The notes under the pieces: generated by a model | Told to the model about the DNA's origin: nothing | The model's input: the letters and a program-made list of their open reading frames with translations, nothing else | Databases searched by the model: none | Program-made: the position numbers and the translations under genes | In this document: piece after piece, positions 58,902 through 64,000 of the stretch | Layout: each line of letters begins with the position of its first letter | Position numbering within the stretch: the stretch's first letter is position 1 | DNA from: Paenibacillus chitinolyticus NBRC 15660 | Lineage (GTDB): Bacteria > Bacillota > Bacilli > Paenibacillales > NBRC-103111 | Reading direction: 5' to 3' | NCBI RefSeq assembly: GCF_000739915.1 | Contig: NZ_BBJT01000003.1 | Location: 806,001 to 870,000 of the forward strand | Length of the DNA stretch: 64,000 nt

Positions 58902-61900
58902 CTACTTCCTCAAGGATAATAAATTCAGAAGAATGACAACCGCTTCCGCACGAGTTGCCGGTGCTAGAGGAGCGAATGTCTGGTTATCCCGACCTGTAAC
59001 GAGGCCTTTGCTTACTGCAGCTGCTACCCATCCCCGTGCCCAGACGGGAATATCGGCTTGGTCAACGAAGGATATTAAATCTGGAGATTCTTCCGCCAAA
59101 TTCAATGACTTCACCGCCATCATCGTAAGCTCTGTTCTCGTTATATCCTTTTCAGCACGGAATGTGTTGTCTTCATAACCAGAGATAATTCCCTTTTTAA
59201 CCGCCTTCGCGATGTCCGATTTTGCCCAATGATCTTTTAGATCGTGATCGCTGAACGTAAGCTCGGTCTCTTCATTCAGCTTTAATCCTCTGACGAGCAA
59301 GGAGGTAAATTCGGCGCGTGTGATCTTCTTGTCCGGCTGGAATGATCCGTCCGGGTATCCTAAAATCAACCCTTTTTTAACAGCTTCTTGTATTTTTTCT
59401 TCTGCCCAATGTCCATTCAAATCATTTAAAACAACAGCTTCTGTGTTGTCTGTTGGAATTTCGGGCTGTACATGGCCTCCATTATCCGTACCGGTACCGT
59501 TGCCATTGCCATTACCGTTACCATTACCATTACCATTACCATTACTATTACCGTTATCGGTTCCGGTTCCGTTTCCATTGCCGTTACCGTTACCGTTGCC
59601 GTTATCTCCCGGGTTAGGTTTAACCGGACCAGGCCCTTCCGTTGAATCTTGGACGCTAAAATGAAGAGAACTCGGTGTCACCGTCATTTCGCTTCCCTGT
59701 TTATCGGCAAGGATCGCTTGGACCACCTCAATCTTGCCGCTTACAGCGTCCGTTGCTTTTTTCACTTTAAATGTAAGCTTCAATAAGTCGGCGTTCCCTT
59801 GGATTTCTTGTCCCTCGCCAGCAATCGCTAGCCGCAGACGTCCGGCGTCTTCCGCCTTCGACTTGAGTATGGATACGCCTCTTTGCATAGACTCGGCGGA
59901 GACAAACTCCAGCACATGAGCATCATAATCGAGTGTCAAGTCATGGGCATACATATCGCTCACAGCTTTTTTGATTCGGTAAGTAACAATGAGTGGCTCA
60001 CCTTTAACTACGGATTGATTTCCGCTCAATTCAGTATCCGCGTTGGCTAGGACGACGGTCAATTTTTGTGCTTCTTCCATATTGCCGGCCTTGTCTATCG
60101 AGCGATATTCGATGTTTTGCACGCCTTTTTCTCGAATAATGACCTGACCTGCTTTAACTGCCATCCATTTCCCGCCATTGATTCGATACTCGCTCCTCAA
60201 AACACCCCAACCGTTCGGATCGTCCACCGCGGTAAAGTGTAGGGTCACGTCCTTGTAATTCTCTTGATCGGCTCCGCTATTTCCATCGACACGCACGGAG
60301 GTTGTAGGTGCTTTCGTGTCTTTAAGCAGCACTTCCAAATAAGCTTGGTATTTTCCTTCTTCACTTTTGCGGCTTCGAATCGTTGAAGCCAAGTTGCTTC
60401 CGACCTGCTGCAGAGCAAAGCTTGCCACTTTGTCCCCTTGCTGTTGTGTCATCACGAACGGAGTCACATCGAATTTACGCCATTGCTCCGGTGTTGTGAA
60501 CGTAGCCACATCAATTTGTTTACCTGGGGCCGGCTTATTCGCAAAAGTTAAGGTTGTTTCTGTCCAGCTATCATCAGGCACCTCATAAACGCCAATATCC
60601 GAGATATTACCGCTTCCGTCTTTCGTCTCCCCATATACATTCAGGCTCACAGAATGAATTTCCTGTATAGAGGAAGGCAGCGCAAATTTCAGAAAAACTT
60701 TGCGGTCCGTGTTGCCGCTTCCGTTTCGAATATTTAGAAATCCTCTTGTTCCAAAATTGTTGTTCGCATCTGTCCCGCCATTAACGAATGTATCTTCCGT
60801 GACTGGAATTCGAACCTTTGCGGCCGGATCAGGTTCATAATCGGTTTCCCCAGGAAGCTCCACTTCCTGATCCGGGTTAATTTTCAATTGAATCGTATGG
60901 CTTTTTCCCAAAGAACCTCTAGTATCTACTTCCAGTTGCAGGGTTGGCAGCGTCCGCAATACTTTAACGCTAGGATCACTTGCAAGCACCTGCGAGGCGG
61001 CGGCCGCCAGCTCCACTTTCACTTTGGACTGGGATTGCGTCGGGTCTGACACCGAGATCGTAAGCTCATCGCCTTTTTCCTTCATCATGAGCGAAACAGG
61101 CTGATAAGCGCGTATGCGATCCAGCGTCCCCGGTACCCAAAAGTGAATGCCGGTCAAGCCCAATTTGGTTTCTTGAACCGCTTGGATTTTCGCCGTGTTG
61201 CTCAAGATACGCACATCCGGGTTTTCACTATAAGATTGGGTAGCCGCCGCATTTAAAGTAGGCAGCAGCACGTAGGAATAAGATTGATCGGTCGGCTTGG
61301 TTCCATGATCAATCGCTAAGCTTGCATAATTACGCGTGATGGTGTCCGTCGGGCCTGTTGGATTGATATCTCTCCACGAACCGCTTCTCGCCTCCCGTAA
61401 AGCGCTGACATTTGCCGTTTCGGGAAAATAGTAGCCGATATCGGCTCCGGCTGCCGTACCTTGCAAGTTGGCCCATTTCACTCCTGTAAGGTTCTTGGAC
61501 CAGCCCAGATTACTCGGCATCGTCTCGCCGTTCACAATCAGCTTGTTGTCTCCCGCCGAATTAATCATCCGGTTCTCGACAATCGTTTCGACTTTCCGGC
61601 TATCGGAGGTTGTGATCCCCGCTCCCAATGCAACAATCTCGTTATCGAACATAAACCACGATTTTTTTCCCGTTAATTTACTTCCTGGCGGAGCCAAGTC
61701 CATTCCTGCCGCACCATACAACTGGTCCATCGATGCTCCGCCGACCCAGCTTTTCGAGGTTACTTTACTGCCTGTCCTTGGCAAGCCGTCAGAGGTTGTT
61801 CCCGGCATCCGATAGGAATCCACCGTCGGCCAGAATGCGTCTCTGAACTGAGCGGCATCGTTATTGTACAAATACGTCATGCCGTCGCCCGTGTACCAGC

Positions 61901-63230
61901 CCTTCGTATGCTCGCCGTTGATTCCTCCCTCATAGTTGGAAATCCGCGAGGACGACATGCTGATCGCATAGGCATATCCCTTACGCGCATGAACAACACG
62001 GTCCATCGCCGAAAATTGATGATGGACAATCAAATCCCCGCGAGGCACGACAGACGTGTCCTTCATTAAAGCTTTGAAAAGAACAAGGTCCCGAATCGGC
62101 ATGCCCTCATATTTGTTGGACACACTTGTATCAGATAAAACCCATTCTTTTACCATGCTTTTGTAACGGGCCGCAAGATCAGGAGGTGCAAATTGTGACA
62201 TCCGATTAATGGTCCACGCAGTTCCGCGGGTATTGTTGTTATACCGCGATACCGCCCGCCCGCTAACCATTTCCATCATATGTCCGCTGTAAATGAGCGG
62301 CTCGAACGAATTGGTGATCCAATCGTATGTATTCGCCAAATTCGGATCTTGAATCGGCCATGGCGAATCATTCAATATCGTCAAAAGCTTAGCCATATCG
62401 CCAAGCAGGACGCTTCCGTAACTTCCGGTATACGCAATATTGTTATGCTGAATAAAAGAACCGTCGGAATAAAAACCGTCGCCGCTTGTTACCGGCGGGA
62501 ACACCGGGCTAATGGAGCTGCGCGCCTGAACGATTTTCGTTTCACTTTTGCCGATAACGCCTCGAATCAGTACCGCCAATGCTTTATCCAAAAGGTTTGC
62601 GCCTGTTTCTTTCAATGTGCTGCCCAGTCGTAGGGTGGGATCGGGTATAAACTTGTCAATCGTTCGGGTATAACGGGCAACTTGCTCAGGAGAAAGGTGA
62701 TCATACATTAAAGTCATGATATCGCCGAGAGACAGCGGTGATCCGATTTCCCAGTCCCACCAGTTATTGTATTTCGCTTTATTCTCATTAAAACGATTCG
62801 TATACATCCAATCCAAACCCGCAATAATATCTTGTTTTAGCTGCTCATTTCGGTACAAGTTCGAGCCTTGAGTCGAGTAAGCAATCGCCATGTCTTTCAA
62901 CCGGTTATAAGAAAGGGTAATATGGCTTGAATCCGTCGTACTTGCATAATCCGCCCACAACGATTTGCGGGCCGGGTCTTTAAGGAGCAGGTCCCAAAAG
63001 CCGTTTTTTTGGTCGTTGGTTACTTTTTTGGCGTTGGCCTCCACCGCTTGACGGATATCTTCATCGTTCAAATCGATTTGCTGGCCGCCCGTCAAAAACG
63101 CAAGCCACTTGTCCCTCATGGAATCAATCGGGTCCGGCTGCTGTGCCTGAACAGTAACGGGATAAGAGGTAAAAATGAGCGCCACTATCGTTAAAGCAAT
63201 GACTGCAACTTGCAAAATGGATTTTTTCAT
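58902..63230 (-). CDS. SLH-anchored PL8 polysaccharide lyase with CBM96/DNRLRE and cohesin-like domains
   Basis: 1442 residues from the ATG at 63230 (AAGGAG ahead). Signal peptide 1-30; PL8 alpha/alpha barrel and beta domains ~35-790, with NNWWDWEIG and catalytic N212, H262 and Y271 (FIQHNNIAYTGSYG), as in hyaluronate, chondroitin and xanthan lyases; DNRLRE/CBM96 domain ~805-967; Ig-like OmpL47-type domain ~973-1060; cohesin-like domain ~1062-1192 (TLDYDAHVLEFVSAE, LLKLTFKVKKATD); Asn-Gly linker ~1203-1250; three SLH domains ~1262-1442 (GHWAEEKI, DHWAKSDIAKA, VPVWARGW-type). It should sit on the cell wall, cut uronic polysaccharides and offer a docking site. Follows the dockerin gene by 34 bases. 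Confidence 0.88.
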   Translation of the reverse strand: MKKSILQVAVIALTIVALIFTSYPVTVQAQQPDPIDSMRDKWLAFLTGGQQIDLNDEDIRQAVEANAKKVTNDQKNGFWDLLLKDPARKSLWADYASTTDSSHITLSYNRLKDMAIAYSTQGSNLYRNEQLKQDIIAGLDWMYTNRFNENKAKYNNWWDWEIGSPLSLGDIMTLMYDHLSPEQVARYTRTIDKFIPDPTLRLGSTLKETGANLLDKALAVLIRGVIGKSETKIVQARSSISPVFPPVTSGDGFYSDGSFIQHNNIAYTGSYGSVLLGDMAKLLTILNDSPWPIQDPNLANTYDWITNSFEPLIYSGHMMEMVSGRAVSRYNNNTRGTAWTINRMSQFAPPDLAARYKSMVKEWVLSDTSVSNKYEGMPIRDLVLFKALMKDTSVVPRGDLIVHHQFSAMDRVVHARKGYAYAISMSSSRISNYEGGINGEHTKGWYTGDGMTYLYNNDAAQFRDAFWPTVDSYRMPGTTSDGLPRTGSKVTSKSWVGGASMDQLYGAAGMDLAPPGSKLTGKKSWFMFDNEIVALGAGITTSDSRKVETIVENRMINSAGDNKLIVNGETMPSNLGWSKNLTGVKWANLQGTAAGADIGYYFPETANVSALREARSGSWRDINPTGPTDTITRNYASLAIDHGTKPTDQSYSYVLLPTLNAAATQSYSENPDVRILSNTAKIQAVQETKLGLTGIHFWVPGTLDRIRAYQPVSLMMKEKGDELTISVSDPTQSQSKVKVELAAAASQVLASDPSVKVLRTLPTLQLEVDTRGSLGKSHTIQLKINPDQEVELPGETDYEPDPAAKVRIPVTEDTFVNGGTDANNNFGTRGFLNIRNGSGNTDRKVFLKFALPSSIQEIHSVSLNVYGETKDGSGNISDIGVYEVPDDSWTETTLTFANKPAPGKQIDVATFTTPEQWRKFDVTPFVMTQQQGDKVASFALQQVGSNLASTIRSRKSEEGKYQAYLEVLLKDTKAPTTSVRVDGNSGADQENYKDVTLHFTAVDDPNGWGVLRSEYRINGGKWMAVKAGQVIIREKGVQNIEYRSIDKAGNMEEAQKLTVVLANADTELSGNQSVVKGEPLIVTYRIKKAVSDMYAHDLTLDYDAHVLEFVSAESMQRGVSILKSKAEDAGRLRLAIAGEGQEIQGNADLLKLTFKVKKATDAVSGKIEVVQAILADKQGSEMTVTPSSLHFSVQDSTEGPGPVKPNPGDNGNGNGNGNGNGTGTDNGNSNGNGNGNGNGNGNGNGTGTDNGGHVQPEIPTDNTEAVVLNDLNGHWAEEKIQEAVKKGLILGYPDGSFQPDKKITRAEFTSLLVRGLKLNEETELTFSDHDLKDHWAKSDIAKAVKKGIISGYEDNTFRAEKDITRTELTMMAVKSLNLAEESPDLISFVDQADIPVWARGWVAAAVSKGLVTGRDNQTFAPLAPATRAEAVVILLNLLSLRK
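59498..59607. repeat. Hexanucleotide repeat coding the Asn-Gly linker
   Basis: Degenerate repeats of GGTAAT/GGCAAC-type units (plus strand ATTACC, GTTACC, GTTGCC) encode alternating Asn and Gly between the cohesin-like and SLH domains. Tandem structure makes the linker length prone to change by slippage. Confidence 0.8.
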
Positions 63231-63264
63231 GAAAATAAACACTCCTTTCGTTCATGTAACTGAC

Positions 63265-64000
63265 TTATGGAAAAATCCGTTCCGTGAACCACATCAGGTC
63301 ACTACGATCGATTTTATGGTCTCCATTCACATCAGCAGCCTTTACCGTATCCCAATCCGGGCTGCTTGTATCTTTACCGAAATGTGCGGCCGCCATGGCT
63401 AAATCACCGACGGTTATTTTTCCATCGTTCGTAAGATCACCTGGGATGCTTGCTTCTTTTACTGTAATTTCACTTGTAGCCGCAAAAGCACCGTCATCTG
63501 TCATCACCGTTACGATCGCCTTCCCCGGCTTCAAAGCTGTCAAAACAGCAAGAGAACCTTGAGCCTCCACCTGCACAACATCTTTGTTATCTACCCGCCA
63601 CTGGAGCGATAAACCGCTTACATTTTCAGGCGTCACCTTGGCCGTTAAGACGGCAGTTTGCAACTTTTCCAGCGTTACGTTCGTTTGATCCAGCGCCAGG
63701 CCCGTCACGCTGTTCCATTTGACTAAAGAAATATCATCAAACCACACCGTGCCTGTCCCTGTTTCGAAAAACGGTTCCAGCCGGATATATTTCGCTTCCT
63801 CTGGAGTGGATATGATGACTTCCCGCTTCATCCAGTCCTGGGTTCCCGTTAATTCTTCCGTCGAGGGTCCGGACCCTATCTTGTCATCTTGCGTTTTCCC
63901 GTCAAGACCTTTGATGCTTTTAAATAACTGCGTTCTAACAAATACGCCGATGCCCGAATTGACATCCTTCGTTTTTACCCAAACACTCAGTTTATACGTT
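63265..64000 (-). CDS. Dockerin-bearing carbohydrate-binding protein, N-terminus cut by window edge
   Basis: The last 245 residues are visible. A jelly-roll carbohydrate-binding domain ([19 protein letters not shown] to [13 protein letters not shown]), a BIG2-like domain ([18 protein letters not shown] to ATSEITVKE), and a C-terminal type-I dockerin with two calcium loops: [12 protein letters not shown] and [12 protein letters not shown], 30 residues apart. The enzyme part, if any, is outside the window. Same strand and 34 bases ahead of the lyase, so one operon. The dockerin is expected to bind a cohesin, and the neighbour has one. Confidence 0.85.
   Translation of the reverse strand, partial: TYKLSVWVKTKDVNSGIGVFVRTQLFKSIKGLDGKTQDDKIGSGPSTEELTGTQDWMKREVIISTPEEAKYIRLEPFFETGTGTVWFDDISLVKWNSVTGLALDQTNVTLEKLQTAVLTAKVTPENVSGLSLQWRVDNKDVVQVEAQGSLAVLTALKPGKAIVTVMTDDGAFAATSEITVKEASIPGDLTNDGKITVGDLAMAAAHFGKDTSSPDWDTVKAADVNGDHKIDRSDLMWFTERIFP

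Noticed and set aside
59498-59607. CRISPR-like short repeats
   Set aside because: No spacers; it is a coding Asn-Gly repeat inside the lyase gene.

Overview
The window reads as a chromosomal segment of a spore-forming Firmicute, most likely Paenibacillaceae. The bulk is moderately GC-rich, has strong AGGAGG-type ribosome-binding sites with many TTG/GTG starts, and carries in Bacillus-like order a large block of sporulation and housekeeping genes. No rRNA, tRNA, CRISPR array, complete insertion sequence or prophage was seen.

Layout. 1-13.3 kb (nearly all minus strand): resB (cut by the left edge), resA, rluB, spmB-spmA-dacB, a plus-strand ArsB/NhaD-type permease behind a terminator-containing leader, gerW/ytfJ, a DUF2953 gene, scpB-scpA and the riboflavin operon ribD-ribE-ribBA-ribH, which has an FMN riboswitch and an unusually long leader. 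14.4-32.6 kb: ppiB, lysA, spoVAF-spoVAB-spoVAA (no spoVAC/AD/AE between them), a DUF378 gene, sigF-spoIIAB-spoIIAA-dacF, an orphan hybrid histidine kinase, a membrane-anchored CuA-type cupredoxin, punA, xerD, a DUF4227 gene, an SDR dehydrogenase, fur, spoIIM and a PCYCGC lipoprotein. Relative to the B. subtilis order spoIIM-fur-yqzK-xerD-drm-punA-dacF, drm is absent and the SDR, cupredoxin and kinase genes are extra.

32.7-45.1 kb: an endonuclease-Q-like PHP protein coupled to nudF, a short mciZ gene (FtsZ inhibitor of the mother cell), an LCP ligase, an M20 peptidase, a prli42 microprotein, the branched-chain 2-oxoacid dehydrogenase genes (lpd, bkdAA, bkdAB, bkdB; no ptb/bcd/buk), a DUF2627 gene and several small conserved or unknown genes. 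45.2-53.6 kb: a biotin ECF transporter (bioY divergent from ecfA1 and an EcfA-EcfT fusion, with a BirA-like operator), a YtkA-like lipoprotein, a UbiD-family decarboxylase, a DUF6884 protein and an S66 LD-carboxypeptidase.

53.65-58.9 kb is a clearly AT-rich accessory island: gene fragments (PsbP-like, Bcr/CflA, both ends of an NtaA-type monooxygenase) surround an ArsR regulator with its own operator, two intact luciferase-like monooxygenases, a DUF3219 gene and a small Pro/aromatic-rich protein. From 58.9 kb to the right edge lies a two-gene extracellular polysaccharide-degradation operon: a dockerin-bearing carbohydrate-binding protein (cut by the edge) followed by a 1442-residue PL8 lyase carrying a CBM96/DNRLRE domain, a cohesin-like domain, an Asn-Gly linker and three SLH domains. 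Together they suggest a minimal cell-wall-anchored cohesin/dockerin assembly, which I consider the most interesting system in the window.
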